Assembly: GCA_036374795.1 (NCBI GenBank)
Contig: DASUTC010000221.1
Location: forward strand, 1-64,000
DNA: 64,000 nt
Origin: Herpetosiphonaceae bacterium
GTDB lineage: Bacteria; Chloroflexota; Chloroflexia; Chloroflexales; Kallotenuaceae
Reading direction: 5' to 3'
Shown: positions 29,947 through 38,651 of the stretch, piece after piece
Position numbering within the stretch: the first letter of the stretch is position 1
How the letters are laid out: each line of letters begins with the position of its first letter
The notes under the pieces: model-generated
What the model saw: only the letters and a program-made list of their open reading frames with translations
What the model was told of the DNA's origin: nothing
Databases searched by the model: none
Made by a program: the position numbers and the translations under genes

Positions 29947-31710
29947 GTGAGACGACAACCAAGAAGCCATATAGCACGGGCGCTGCTGACTCTCGTCGTG
30001 GTGCTTGGGCTGATCGTGGGCCGCGAGGCCAGCCTCAGCCAGCGCGCGCTGGCCGCTCCGTCCTTCGTGACACGCTCCGGCACGAATTTTGTGCTGGATG
30101 GCAGGCCGTTTTACTTCGGCGGCACCAATAACTACTACCTGATCTACAAGTCGAATCTGATGGTCGACGATGTGCTGAACGATGCGGTTTCGATGAATCT
30201 GCGCGTGATCCGCAGTTGGGCCTTCATCGACCGAGGCTCGCTCGACGGCTCGGTGCCGAATGTGGACGGCTCAGGCGAGAAAGACGGAATCTATTTCCAG
30301 TACTGGGACAGGGCCGCTGGCAGGCCAGCCTACAACAACGGCGCGAATGGCCTGCAAAAGCTGGACTACGTGCTCGCCAGGGCCGGGCAGCTCGGCCTGA
30401 AAGTGACGGTCGTCCTGACCAATAACTGGAAGGACTTCGGCGGCATGGATCAGTATGTCACATGGTACGGGCTGCCCTACCACGATCAGTTCTATACGGA
30501 TGCCCGCGTCAAGCAGGCGTACAAGAACTGGGCCGCGCATCTGATCAACCGCGTCAACTCGATCACCGGCGTGCGCTACCGCGACGATCCGGCGATCTTC
30601 GCCTGGGAGCTAGCGAACGAGCCGCGCTGCATCAACGCCAACAAGCCCACCTCCGGCACCTGCACCACCACGACGATCACCAACTGGACCTCGGAGATGT
30701 CCGCCTATATCAAGCAGCTCGATCCCAATCATATGGTCGCTGTGGGCGATGAGGGCTTCTTAAACTGGGGACGCGGCAGTGATTGGCCCTACAACGCCGC
30801 CGATGGCGTGGACTTCGAGGCGCTCCTCCGCATCCCGTCGATCGACTTCGGCACCTATCATCTCTATCCCGATCACTGGGGCAAAACCGACGCCTGGGGC
30901 ACGCAGTGGATCAGGGATCATATCAGCACCGCCCAGACCATCGGCAAGCCGTCGGTGCTGGAAGAGTTCGGCTTCCAGAACAAAGCGACGCGCGATGGTG
31001 TCTATCAGACCTGGACGAATACCGTCTATCAGAACAGCGGCAACGGCTGGATGTTCTGGATCTTGTCCGGCGTGCAGGATAACGGCTCGCTCTACCCCGA
31101 TTACGACGGCTTTACGGTGTACTATCCTAGCAGCACCGCAACGCTCCTCGCCAATGCCGCGCAGCAGATGAAGCTCAAGGGCGGCTCGCCGCCAAACCCG
31201 ACGCCCACGCCCACCCCGCCACCAAACCCGACGCCGACGCCCACCCCACCGCCGCCGACCGGCGGGCTGAAGGTGCAGTACCGCGCGGGCGATACCAATG
31301 TCGGCGATAACCAGATCAAGCCGCATTTTAACGTGGTCAACACCGGCACCACCAGCGTGCCCTTGAGCGAGCTGAAGATCCGCTACTGGTACACCATCGA
31401 CGGCGATAAGCCGCAGAACTACTGGTGCGACTACGCGACCGTCGGCTGCGGTACGATCACTGCCCGCTTCGTCAAGCTGACCACGCCGCGCACCACTGCC
31501 GACTACTACCTGGAAGTCGGCTTTACCGGCGGCACGCTCGCGCCCGGCGCCAGCACCGGCGAGATCCAGAATCGCTTCAGCAAGAGCGACTGGACCACTT
31601 ACACCGAGAGCAACGACTACTCCTTCGATCCAACTAAGACCGTCTTCACCGACTGGTCGCGTGTGACGCTCTATCGCAACGGTACCCGCGTCTGGGGCAC
31701 CGAGCCGTAG
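29947..31710 (+). CDS. Secreted GH5 (subfamily 7-like) endo-beta-1,4-mannanase with C-terminal CBM3
   Basis: A 587-aa protein: signal peptide about 1-37, GH5 barrel 40-410, PT linker with [11 protein letters not shown] repeats, CBM3 442-587. Acid/base E225 in FAWELANEPRC and nucleophile E340 in SVLEEFGF; the GTNNYYLIYKSNLMVDDVL start and GTYHLYPDHWG segment are typical of GH5_7 mannanases rather than cellulases. It would cleave mannan and glucomannan in plant cell walls. GTG 29947 is chosen because TGGAGG lies seven bases upstream and a signal peptide starts there; the frame is open to 29863 with no such support. Its CBM3 DNA is nearly identical to that of the GH9 gene at 22845. Confidence 0.9.
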   Translation: MRRQPRSHIARALLTLVVVLGLIVGREASLSQRALAAPSFVTRSGTNFVLDGRPFYFGGTNNYYLIYKSNLMVDDVLNDAVSMNLRVIRSWAFIDRGSLDGSVPNVDGSGEKDGIYFQYWDRAAGRPAYNNGANGLQKLDYVLARAGQLGLKVTVVLTNNWKDFGGMDQYVTWYGLPYHDQFYTDARVKQAYKNWAAHLINRVNSITGVRYRDDPAIFAWELANEPRCINANKPTSGTCTTTTITNWTSEMSAYIKQLDPNHMVAVGDEGFLNWGRGSDWPYNAADGVDFEALLRIPSIDFGTYHLYPDHWGKTDAWGTQWIRDHISTAQTIGKPSVLEEFGFQNKATRDGVYQTWTNTVYQNSGNGWMFWILSGVQDNGSLYPDYDGFTVYYPSSTATLLANAAQQMKLKGGSPPNPTPTPTPPPNPTPTPTPPPPTGGLKVQYRAGDTNVGDNQIKPHFNVVNTGTTSVPLSELKIRYWYTIDGDKPQNYWCDYATVGCGTITARFVKLTTPRTTADYYLEVGFTGGTLAPGASTGEIQNRFSKSDWTTYTESNDYSFDPTKTVFTDWSRVTLYRNGTRVWGTEP

Positions 31711-31761
31711 ATCGTGGTTTCACAACAGGCTCCTCGATGCTGCGCTAGAGAAGTCAAAGAA

Positions 31762-31770
31762 TGGTAAAAT
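31762..31770 (+). promoter_or_regulatory. Possible extended -10 promoter before the GH8 gene
   Basis: TGGTAAAAT lies 31 bp upstream of ATG 31802, with no clear -35. It would give a separate transcript for the GH8 gene. Confidence 0.4.
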
Positions 31771-31801
31771 ACCTGACTACAACAAGGGGAGGAAGATCCC
31801 G

Positions 31802-33472
31802 ATGATCACACGTCGGCATATGGCGCAAGGAGTGATCGCGGGCGCGCTGTCGCTTGCGCTGCTCCTGGGCACAACCGGGAACTCAGGCGTTTCCGCCGCG
31901 ACCGTATCCTACGCCTGCGCGTCGAGCATGGCTCCCGATCAGGCTGCGGCCAACACCGAGCTGCAAAACAGCTACAACACCTGGAAAAGTACGTATGTCA
32001 CCAGCTCAGGAGCGGGCGGCTATCTGCGCGTCAGGCGGCCCGAAAACAACAACGATACCGTCTCCGAGGGCATCGGCTACGGCATGGTGCTCTCCGCCTA
32101 CATGAACGATCGGACAACCTTCAACGGGCTGTGGAGCTACGCCAAGAGCCACTTCGACGCCAACGGCCTGATGCACTGGCGCATCGATGCCAACAACAAC
32201 GTGATCGGTACCGGCGCGGCGACCGACGCCGAGGAAGATATGGCGCTGGCGCTGATCGTCGCCGACAAGAAGTGGGGCGGCTACACCACCGAAACCAAGA
32301 ACTTTATCAGCCGGATCATGCAGTACGAGGTCGAATCCGGCAGCAATGTGCTCAAGCCGGGCGATCAGTGGGGCGGATCGAGTGTCACTAATCCCTCATA
32401 CTTCGCGCCGGGCTACTACAAGGTCTTCAAGGTCTACACCGGCGACGCGCGCTGGGACTCGGTGGTCAACTCGTCCTACCAGATTATCGCCAACGTCAAC
32501 GCCAAGACCGGCGCAGGCACTACCGGCCTCCAGCCAGACTGGACGACCGCAGCGGGCGATCCCGCTCCGAACATGGGCTACAACTACACCTACGACGCGA
32601 CGCGCGTCCCGTGGCGGCTGGCGAAGGACGCGGCCTGGTACTGCGACTCGCGCGCAACTGCGCAGTTGAATAAGATCAACGCCTTCTTCAAGGGCATCGG
32701 CGCGGCCAACATCAAGGACGGCTACCGGCTCGACGGCTCGCTGATCGGCCAGTGGCATAACGCGGCGTTCGTCGCTCCGGCAGCATCAGGCGCGATCGTC
32801 TCCACCGATTCGGCCTATAAAACCGCGATGTGGAATGAAACCGTGCGCCTGACCAACGGCAATTACTACAACGATAACCTGCGAATTCTGGCGCTGCTCT
32901 TCATGAGCGGCAACATGTACAATCCGGTCGCGGCCACAACGCCGACGCCGACCCCGCCGCCGAATCCGACGCCCACGCCCACCCCGCCACCGAATCCGAC
33001 GCCGACCCCGCCGCCAGCGACGGGTAGCCTGAAGGTGCAGTACCGCGCGGGCGATACCAACGCGGGCAATAACGAGATCAAGCCGCATCTCCAGCTCGTC
33101 AACACCGGCACCAGCAGTATCCCGCTCAGCGAGATCAAGATCCGCTACTGGTACACCGTCGACGGCGATAAGCCGCAGAACTACTGGTGCGATTGGGCAC
33201 AGATCGGCTGTGGGAGCGTGACGGGCCGCTTCGTCAAGCTGACCACGCCGCGCACCAACGCGGATTATTATCTGGAAGTCGGCTTTACCGGCGGCACGCT
33301 CGCGCCTGGTGCCAGCACCGGCGAGATCCAGAGCCGCTTCAGCAAGAGCGACTGGACCAACTACAGCGAGAGCAACGACTACTCCTTCGATCCGACCAAG
33401 ACCGCATTTGCCGACTGGTCGCGTGTGACGCTCTACCGCAACGGTACTCGCGTCTGGGGCACCGAGCCCTAA
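31802..33472 (+). CDS. Secreted GH8 glucanase with C-terminal CBM3
   Basis: A 556-aa protein: signal peptide about 1-33, GH8 (alpha/alpha)6 domain about 36-375, PT linker, CBM3 410-556. SEGIGYGMVLSAYM carries the proton-donor Glu (E89); ATDAEEDMALALIVADKKWG matches the GH8 signature ATDGDxDIAxAL with Ala-Glu-Glu replacing Gly-Asp-x. The family hydrolyses beta-1,4-glucan, lichenan, xylan or chitosan with inversion; the best guess is endoglucanase given its neighbours. RBS is GGGGAGGAAG. The CBM3 DNA is almost identical to that of the GH5 gene at 28147. Confidence 0.93.
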   Translation: MITRRHMAQGVIAGALSLALLLGTTGNSGVSAATVSYACASSMAPDQAAANTELQNSYNTWKSTYVTSSGAGGYLRVRRPENNNDTVSEGIGYGMVLSAYMNDRTTFNGLWSYAKSHFDANGLMHWRIDANNNVIGTGAATDAEEDMALALIVADKKWGGYTTETKNFISRIMQYEVESGSNVLKPGDQWGGSSVTNPSYFAPGYYKVFKVYTGDARWDSVVNSSYQIIANVNAKTGAGTTGLQPDWTTAAGDPAPNMGYNYTYDATRVPWRLAKDAAWYCDSRATAQLNKINAFFKGIGAANIKDGYRLDGSLIGQWHNAAFVAPAASGAIVSTDSAYKTAMWNETVRLTNGNYYNDNLRILALLFMSGNMYNPVAATTPTPTPPPNPTPTPTPPPNPTPTPPPATGSLKVQYRAGDTNAGNNEIKPHLQLVNTGTSSIPLSEIKIRYWYTVDGDKPQNYWCDWAQIGCGSVTGRFVKLTTPRTNADYYLEVGFTGGTLAPGASTGEIQSRFSKSDWTNYSESNDYSFDPTKTAFADWSRVTLYRNGTRVWGTEP

Positions 33473-33483
33473 GCCCGTCTCGC

Positions 33484-33520
33484 CCTGGTGACGGTCGCTC
33501 CACCAGCGATCGTCATCAGG
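33484..33520. terminator. Hairpin after the GH8 gene
   Basis: CCTGGTGACGGTCGCT pairs with AGCGATCGTCATCAGG (16 bp, two G-T pairs) around CCACC. A diverged copy of the hairpin at 29859. Confidence 0.6.
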
Positions 33521-33564
33521 CCATTGATATTTAACTTGGTTTCGCCCTGCCTAAGCGCGGCGGC

Positions 33565-33576
33565 CTGAGCGCTCAG
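33565..33576. promoter_or_regulatory. Palindrome CTGAGCGCTCAG, possible weak CelR site
   Basis: A perfect 12-bp palindrome sharing the GAGCGCTC core of the CelR boxes at 21193 and 21371, about 100 bp upstream of the broken GH9 gene. Outer bases differ from the consensus. Confidence 0.35.
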
Positions 33577-33671
33577 CCTTAAGCCTGAATCAGCCCTGTG
33601 ACTATCGTCCGGCGAGCGGTCTTTAGATCTTCGTTATCCTGGTTTCTACCACTTTCAACGAAGGAAAGACT

Positions 33672-34975
33672 GTGCGAAGCCGAAGATCGTCACTTGGGCG
33701 GCATTCACTGCTGATGGTAGCACTGACGCTATCGATCATTTTACCAATCGCGCTGCCCCACCAGAAACTTACCTCGGTCGCGCTAGCCGCGCCGACAGCG
33801 GCGACAAGGACAACCGGCTGTGGGCGGCGGCGGCGCTCTACCGCGCGACAGGCGAGGCGCAGTACAACACCTATTTCCTCGCCAACTACCAGAGCTTCGC
33901 CTCGGTGTGGGACTCGCAGACCGGCAACGCGCACGGCGTCGAATCGATGGCGATGATCGCGTTTCTGGACTACCTGAAGTCGAGCGCGCCCGACAGTGCC
34001 GTTGTCAGTTGGTTCAAAACCAGGTTCACCGCCTGGCGCAACACGCAGCTTAGCCGCGCCGCCAACGGCGTCTGGCGCAACACGCTGCTCGACTATAACT
34101 ACTACTGGGGCAGCAATATGGCGGTGCTCAACACCACCCTGGTGCTCGCGGTCGGCAGCCAGCTTGTGGGCACCTACGACAGCCTGATCGCCCAGGCCGC
34201 CCAGACGAACCTGAACTATATCCTGGGCGTGAATCCGCGCCGCTTCAGCTAAGTGTCTGGCTACGGCAGCGATAGCGTCTCGGCGATCTACTCCAATATC
34301 TGGGGCTACGATAACCGCGCCGGTCTGCCCAAAGGCTATCTCGCCGGTAGTCCAAACATGTACGAGGGCCGCTGGTTCTCGCGCTTCGAGGGCAAGGCCT
34401 ACATCGATGTGGCATCTGAGTGGACCACCAACGAGAATGCGATCTACTGGAACTCCGGCCTGGTCTTTAGCGCAGCGCTGGTCGCGACGGAGGCTGTTAG
34501 CCCCGCGCCGCCGCCGACGACCAGCCTGAAGGTGCAGTATCGCACCGCCGATACGATCGCGAATGATAGCCAGCTCAAGCCCTGGTTCAAGATCGTCAAT
34601 ACCGGCGTGACGACCGTGCCCTTGAGCGAGCTAAAGATCCGCTACTGGCTCACCGCCGAGAGCGCCAAGCCGCAGACCTATTACTGCGATTGGGCACAGA
34701 TCGGCTGCGCGAGCGTGACCGGGCAGGTTGTCAAGCTGACGACGGCCCGCGCCAACGCCGACCACTATCTCGAAATCGGCTTCACGGGCACTCCCCGCAG
34801 CCTGGCACCCGGCGCGAACAGCGGCGAGATCCAGGGCCGCGTCGCCAAGAGCGATTGGACCGCCTACGACGAAACCAACGATTATTCGTTTGATGTCACC
34901 AAGACCACAATCGCCGATTGGGATAGAGTGACGCTCTACCGCAACGGCACGCTGATCTGGGGCACCGAGCCGTAG
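33672..34975 (+). pseudogene. Broken GH9 glucanase with CBM3 (internal deletion, frame change and nonsense codon)
   Basis: GTG 33672 (AAGGAAAG upstream) begins an intact signal peptide ending SVALAAP. At about 33785-33795 the frame changes and the sequence jumps to the C-terminal part of a GH9 domain (GDKDNRLWAAAALYRATGEA, then NYILGVNPRRFS), so most of the catalytic domain, including the N-terminal Asp pair, is missing. A TAA at 34250-34252 then interrupts what should read F-S-Y-V-S-G-Y-G; the same frame continues with NIWGYDNRAGLPKGYL and a diverged CBM3 to a stop at 34975. The product cannot be an active cellulase. The CBM3 lacks close DNA identity to the others in the cluster, so this is probably an old, decaying member. 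Confidence 0.85.
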
Positions 34976-34993
34976 ATCGCGGCTTCAATAACG

Positions 34994-35034
34994 GCAACGC
35001 AGCAGGACGCGAGCTGTTCGCGTCCTGTTGTTGC
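34994..35034. terminator. Terminator-like hairpin at the end of the glycosidase cluster
   Basis: CAGGACGCGA (35003-35012) pairs with TCGCGTCCTG (35018-35027); an outer GCAAC/GTTGC pair extends the stem. It marks the right border of the cluster. Confidence 0.6.
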
Positions 35035-35081
35035 GATTCCCCGATCACCGGCTGCTACGGCGGCGTTAATCTTGCAAGCGC

Positions 35082-35090
35082 TGTTATACT
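35082..35090 (+). promoter_or_regulatory. Extended -10 promoter of polX
   Basis: TGTTATACT, start expected near 35097, 20 nt before ATG 35117. No -35 consensus. Confidence 0.5.
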
Positions 35091-35116
35091 AGCGTAAGAG
35101 AAACGAGATCGCTGCT

Positions 35117-36847
35117 ATGCAGTTTTCAAATCAACAAGTCGCGCTCGTCTTCCGCGACATCGCCGACGCGATGGAAGTGCTTGGCGAGAATCGCTTCAAA
35201 ACCCAGGCCTACGCTCGCGCCGCCGACATGATCGAGGAGCTGCCGACGAGCCTGTACGATCACCTCGCGGCGGGCACGCTCGACGACCTGCCCGGCGTCG
35301 GGCCTGCCATCTCCGCCAAGCTCACCGAGCTGCTGACGACCGGCACGCTGCAATTCCGCGAGCGGCTGCGCGAGGAGGTGCCCGATGGCGTGCTGCGTAT
35401 CATGCGCGTACCCGGCGTCGGGCCGAAGACCGCGCTGCGGCTCTACCGCGAGCTTGAGATCACCGATCTGGAGACGCTCGAAGCTGCCGCGCGCAGCGGC
35501 AAGCTCCGCACGATCAAAGGCTTCGGGCCGAAGCTCGAAGCTCGCATCATCGAGGGCCTGGCCTACCAGCCCTCGGCTCCCGATCGCTTCTTGCTCGGCG
35601 AGATGCTGCCAGTCGCGCACGAGCTCATCGGCGCGCTGCACGCTGCCTATCCCCGGCTTGCCGAGGCCAGCCACGCTGGATCGCTGCGCCGCGCCGCGCC
35701 GACTATCGGCGACTTCGATCTGGTCGCGGCGGCTGTCGATCCCCAGGCCGTGCTCAACGCCTTCGCCTCACTGCCGCAGATCGCGCAGGTGGAGACGGCT
35801 GCCGATCAGCGCATCGACGCGCGGCTGCATAACGGCAAGTCCTGCTCGCTCTTCGTGGTGCCGCCCGATAGCTGGGGCGCGGCGCTGGCGATGTGGACCG
35901 GCAGCGCCGCGCATCGCGCCAGGCTGGTCGCGCTGGCCGCTGAGCGCGGGCTGACTCTCAGCGACGGCGGGCTGTGGCGCGGCGACGAGCTTCTGCCGAC
36001 GCCATCCGAGGCGGCGCTGTACGAGGCGCTTGGGCTGCCCTGGATTCCGCCTGAGCTGCGCGAGGGCTGGGGCGAGATCGAGGCCGCGCAGCGCGGCACA
36101 CTCCCACGGCTGGTCGAGCTACACCAGATCCGCGCCGATATGCATACCCACACCGAGTGGAGCGACGGTCGCGGCACGGTTGCCGAGATGGCAGCGGCTG
36201 CGCTGGCGCGCGGCTACGAGTACTATGTGATCGCCGATCACAGCTTTTACATGGGCATGGTCAACGGGCTGGACGCGGAGCGGCTCAGGCAGCAGCGGGC
36301 CGAGATCGATGCCGTCAACGCCGAGATGCAGCGCCAAGGCATCAACTTTACGCTGCTGCAAGGCTCCGAGGTCGATATTCTGCCCGACGGCACGCTGGCG
36401 CTGCCCGACGATGTGCTCGCCACGCTCGATTGGGTTGTGGCCTCGCTGCACGTCAGCCTGCGCCAGGATCGCGACACTGTGACAAGGCGCGTGCTTAACG
36501 CGATCCACAATCCGCACGTCGATTGTATCGGCCATCCAACCGGGCGGCTGCTGCTCCGGCGTCAGGGCGCGGATCTCGATCTGGATGCGGTGCTGTCGGC
36601 GGCGGCGGAGACTGGCACCGTGCTGGAAGTCGACGGCGCGTATCCACGGCTCGATCTGGATGCCGAGCACGTCAAGCGCGCGATCGAGATGGGCATTCCG
36701 ATCGCGATCGACAGCGACGCGCACAAGCCCGGCGAGCTGGCCGGGATCGAATATGGCGTGCTCACGGCGCGCCGAGGGTGGGCCAGCGCCGAACAGATCG
36801 TCAACTGCTGGCCGTGGGCCGAGGTCGTCGAGCGCTTCAGACGATGA
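35117..36847 (+). CDS. polX: PolX-type protein: family X polymerase domain (one catalytic Asp lost) with PHP domain
   Basis: A 576-aa protein of usual bacterial PolX length. Residues 1-90 form the 8-kDa HhH domain (DLPGVGPAISAKL; VPGVGPKTALRLY), about 150-310 the palm, 335-576 the PHP phosphoesterase. In the palm, AGSLRRAAPTIGDFDLV keeps D199 and D201, but the third catalytic Asp of the family (Q-V-D-L-R-V-V) is Ser244 in KSCSLFVVPPDSW, and the YFTGSKEHN motif is MWTGSAAHR. The PHP metal site looks intact: DMHTHTEWSDGRG, ADHS, GHPTGR, DSDAH. The PHP part gives 3'-5' exonuclease and AP-endonuclease activity in relatives. DNA synthesis is doubtful here; repair nuclease function is likely. Upstream of the HIT gene on the same strand. 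Confidence 0.9.
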   Translation: MQFSNQQVALVFRDIADAMEVLGENRFKTQAYARAADMIEELPTSLYDHLAAGTLDDLPGVGPAISAKLTELLTTGTLQFRERLREEVPDGVLRIMRVPGVGPKTALRLYRELEITDLETLEAAARSGKLRTIKGFGPKLEARIIEGLAYQPSAPDRFLLGEMLPVAHELIGALHAAYPRLAEASHAGSLRRAAPTIGDFDLVAAAVDPQAVLNAFASLPQIAQVETAADQRIDARLHNGKSCSLFVVPPDSWGAALAMWTGSAAHRARLVALAAERGLTLSDGGLWRGDELLPTPSEAALYEALGLPWIPPELREGWGEIEAAQRGTLPRLVELHQIRADMHTHTEWSDGRGTVAEMAAAALARGYEYYVIADHSFYMGMVNGLDAERLRQQRAEIDAVNAEMQRQGINFTLLQGSEVDILPDGTLALPDDVLATLDWVVASLHVSLRQDRDTVTRRVLNAIHNPHVDCIGHPTGRLLLRRQGADLDLDAVLSAAAETGTVLEVDGAYPRLDLDAEHVKRAIEMGIPIAIDSDAHKPGELAGIEYGVLTARRGWASAEQIVNCWPWAEVVERFRR

Positions 36848-36904
36848 GCGATCGTCGTGTCCGATCGAGCGGACACACACATCATTGATCACCTTGGAGG
36901 AGCC

Positions 36905-37318
36905 GTGGACTGTATTTTCTGCCGGATCGCCAGAGGCGAGATCCCATCGCATAAGGTCTATGAAGACGAGGCAACGCTGGCGTTTCTGGATATTAATCCG
37001 GCGACCCGTGGGCATACGCTGGTGATACCAAAGCAGCACGCCCCCGATATTTTTAGCCTGCCAGACGATGCGCTGGCCGCTGCCGCACGTACGATGCAAA
37101 CTGTGGCGCGCATTCTGCAACAGGGTTTGCAGCCGGATGGGATCAACGTTTTGCAAAACAATGGTCCGGCGGCAGGACAGGTGGTGTTTCATTACCATAT
37201 GCATATGATTCCGCGATGGGAGGGCGATTACGCGCTGCGGATGTGGAAGCCCGGCACCACCGATCACGCGGCATTTGCTGCGCTCGCCACGCAGCTACGC
37301 AATGCCGGAGGGGTTTAG
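36905..37318 (+). CDS. HIT family nucleotide hydrolase/transferase
   Basis: A 137-aa histidine-triad protein of the HinT branch. DCIFCRIARGEIPSHKVYED at the start carries a C-x-x-C that can bind zinc; LDINPATRGHTLVIPKQHA follows; the active site is FHYHMHMIPRW (H-x-H-x-H). HinT-type proteins hydrolyse nucleoside phosphoramidates such as AMP-lysine. GTG 36905 is chosen because GGAGGAG lies just upstream and the conserved sequence starts there; the frame is open to an ATG at 36857 without support. It lies 4 bp before the next gene, with which it is probably co-transcribed. Confidence 0.92.
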   Translation: MDCIFCRIARGEIPSHKVYEDEATLAFLDINPATRGHTLVIPKQHAPDIFSLPDDALAAAARTMQTVARILQQGLQPDGINVLQNNGPAAGQVVFHYHMHMIPRWEGDYALRMWKPGTTDHAAFAALATQLRNAGGV

Positions 37319-37321
37319 ACG

Positions 37322-38398
37322 ATGCCTGAAGAGCGCTACACTGCCGATGAACAGGCTCTCTTCGATCACGAGTACCGCAAGAAGCTAGACGCCGAGCTGC
37401 CAAGCGTGCGCGAAGAGGAGATCAAGGCTGCCGCCCAGCGGGCTGCCGAGCTTGAGCTGGAGCAGCAGCGCGATGCGATCAGCGAGCAGCTCGACTCCGA
37501 GGTGGCCGACGCGACGGTCAATAGCGCCCGCGAGCAGCGTGCCGAGGCCAATCGTGAAGCGCCGTCCAAGCTGGTCATCGGCCTGGTGATTCTGCTGCTG
37601 CTGCTTTTTCTGCTGGCAATCAACGACCGCTTGCCGGGATTTGGTCGTGCCCGGGGCGAGCGCACTGCCGCGACAGCCAACAACACAGGCCAGTCGGTGC
37701 TAACGCCCGTACTCGGCGGAGACGGCCCCCAGGCAACGCCGGTCGGCTCGGCGGCGCAGGGCTCGCTCCAAGCCACAGCCGAGCAGACTGGACGCGGCTT
37801 GCCCAATGTCGGCGCGGATGTCGTGCCCACGCCCGGCCCGACCATCGATCCGAATATCAGCCAGATCTTCACGCCCTTCTACCTGGCGCACGATGGCCTG
37901 CGCGTCTTCGGCAACTCGATCAGCCCGCCGCTCACGGTCAACGGGCGACAGGTGCAGTGGTTCGAGCGCACGCGCCTTGAGCACTGGCCGGAGTATGCCG
38001 GAACGCCCTACGAGGTCCAGTCGGCGCTGGTCGGCATGGAGTACACCGACGGACGCGATTTTCCGCAGCAGAGCTTTTTCACCAACCGGCCCGGCCTGTG
38101 GTATTTTCCCGAAACGGCGCACGGCGTGCGCGGCAAGTTCCTGGATTACTGGCTGGCTCATGGCGGGCTGGACGTCTTCGGCTATCCGATCAGCGACGAG
38201 GTGATCGAGATTTTGCCGGAGACGAAACGCTATCACACGGTGCAATATTTCCAGCGCGCGCGGCTTGAGCTCCACCCTGAGCACGCCGGAACCGAGGACG
38301 AGGTTCAGGTTGGGCTGCTTGGTCGCGCGATCTACCTCAACGAGGAGAAGTCGATCCCGGTGCCGCCGCTGGCCCCGACGCCGGTGCCGCTGCCGTAG
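37322..38398 (+). CDS. Membrane-anchored protein with two LGFP-like repeats
   Basis: A 358-aa protein. Residues 1-80 are a charged, probably helical cytoplasmic part; one membrane helix (SKLVIGLVILLLLLFLLAIN) is at about 81-100; a Pro/Thr/Ala-rich linker leads to an outside domain. That domain has two copies of a repeat: FYLAHDGLRVFGNSISPPLT...QWFERTRLEHWPEYAGTPYE, and DYWLAHGGLDVFGYPISDEV...QYFQRARLELHPEHAGTEDE, each ending V-Q-x-x-L-x-G. The repeat is common in exported proteins of Chloroflexota and resembles LGFP repeats of cell-surface proteins. A cell-envelope role is likely; no enzymatic motif is seen. ATG 37322 has GGAGGGG upstream and is 4 bp after the HIT stop. Confidence 0.7.
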   Translation: MPEERYTADEQALFDHEYRKKLDAELPSVREEEIKAAAQRAAELELEQQRDAISEQLDSEVADATVNSAREQRAEANREAPSKLVIGLVILLLLLFLLAINDRLPGFGRARGERTAATANNTGQSVLTPVLGGDGPQATPVGSAAQGSLQATAEQTGRGLPNVGADVVPTPGPTIDPNISQIFTPFYLAHDGLRVFGNSISPPLTVNGRQVQWFERTRLEHWPEYAGTPYEVQSALVGMEYTDGRDFPQQSFFTNRPGLWYFPETAHGVRGKFLDYWLAHGGLDVFGYPISDEVIEILPETKRYHTVQYFQRARLELHPEHAGTEDEVQVGLLGRAIYLNEEKSIPVPPLAPTPVPLP

Positions 38399-38436
38399 CG
38401 GCGCGAGCCGGGGAGGAAAGAACCCAATACGCATCC

Positions 38437-38500
38437 TCGCCTATGCCGCAGGCAATGGGAGAGGGGCCGGGGGTGAGGGCCTCCATCAAGAACCAAGAAC
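38437..38500. repeat. Intergenic CCCTCACCCC/CTCTCCC-type repeat and AACCAAGAAC tract
   Basis: Read on the minus strand: GGCCCTCACCCCCGGCCCCT, then CTCTCCC, TGCCTGCGGCA and GGCGAGG. The copy at 44009-44066 has the same blocks in the opposite orientation. A short AAGAACCAAGAACTCG tract joins its right side (38488-38503). Confidence 0.7.
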
Positions 38501-38509
38501 TCGAAACAA

Positions 38510-38556
38510 CATGAGCACTTTGTACGGATCGTACAAAAGAGTGCTCATGCTTTTTG
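38510..38556 (+). promoter_or_regulatory. Long hairpin followed by T run in front of glnA (attenuator or terminator)
   Basis: CATGAGCACT (38510-38519) pairs with AGTGCTCATG (38540-38549), and TTGTACG (38520-38526) with CGTACAA (38530-38536), leaving a GAT loop and an AAG bulge; CTTTTTG follows. It ends about 95 nt before glnA. It may terminate upstream transcripts or regulate glnA. Confidence 0.7.
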
Positions 38557-38651
38557 TATCGATCGGCTATAGCTTTCTAGCCTGCTCATCGGTAGTCTTT
38601 CTGGTGGAAAACACCGTGTACCACAGGCTGTATACACAGAAAGGTGAGGCT

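Noticed and set aside
37322-38398. Peptidoglycan hydrolase
   Set aside because: LGFP-like repeats alone are seen; no catalytic domain is present.
38615-38640. GlnR/TnrA box before glnA
   Set aside because: GTGTA and TACAC half-sites occur, but the spacing does not fit TGTNA-N6-TNACA and no such regulator is in the window.
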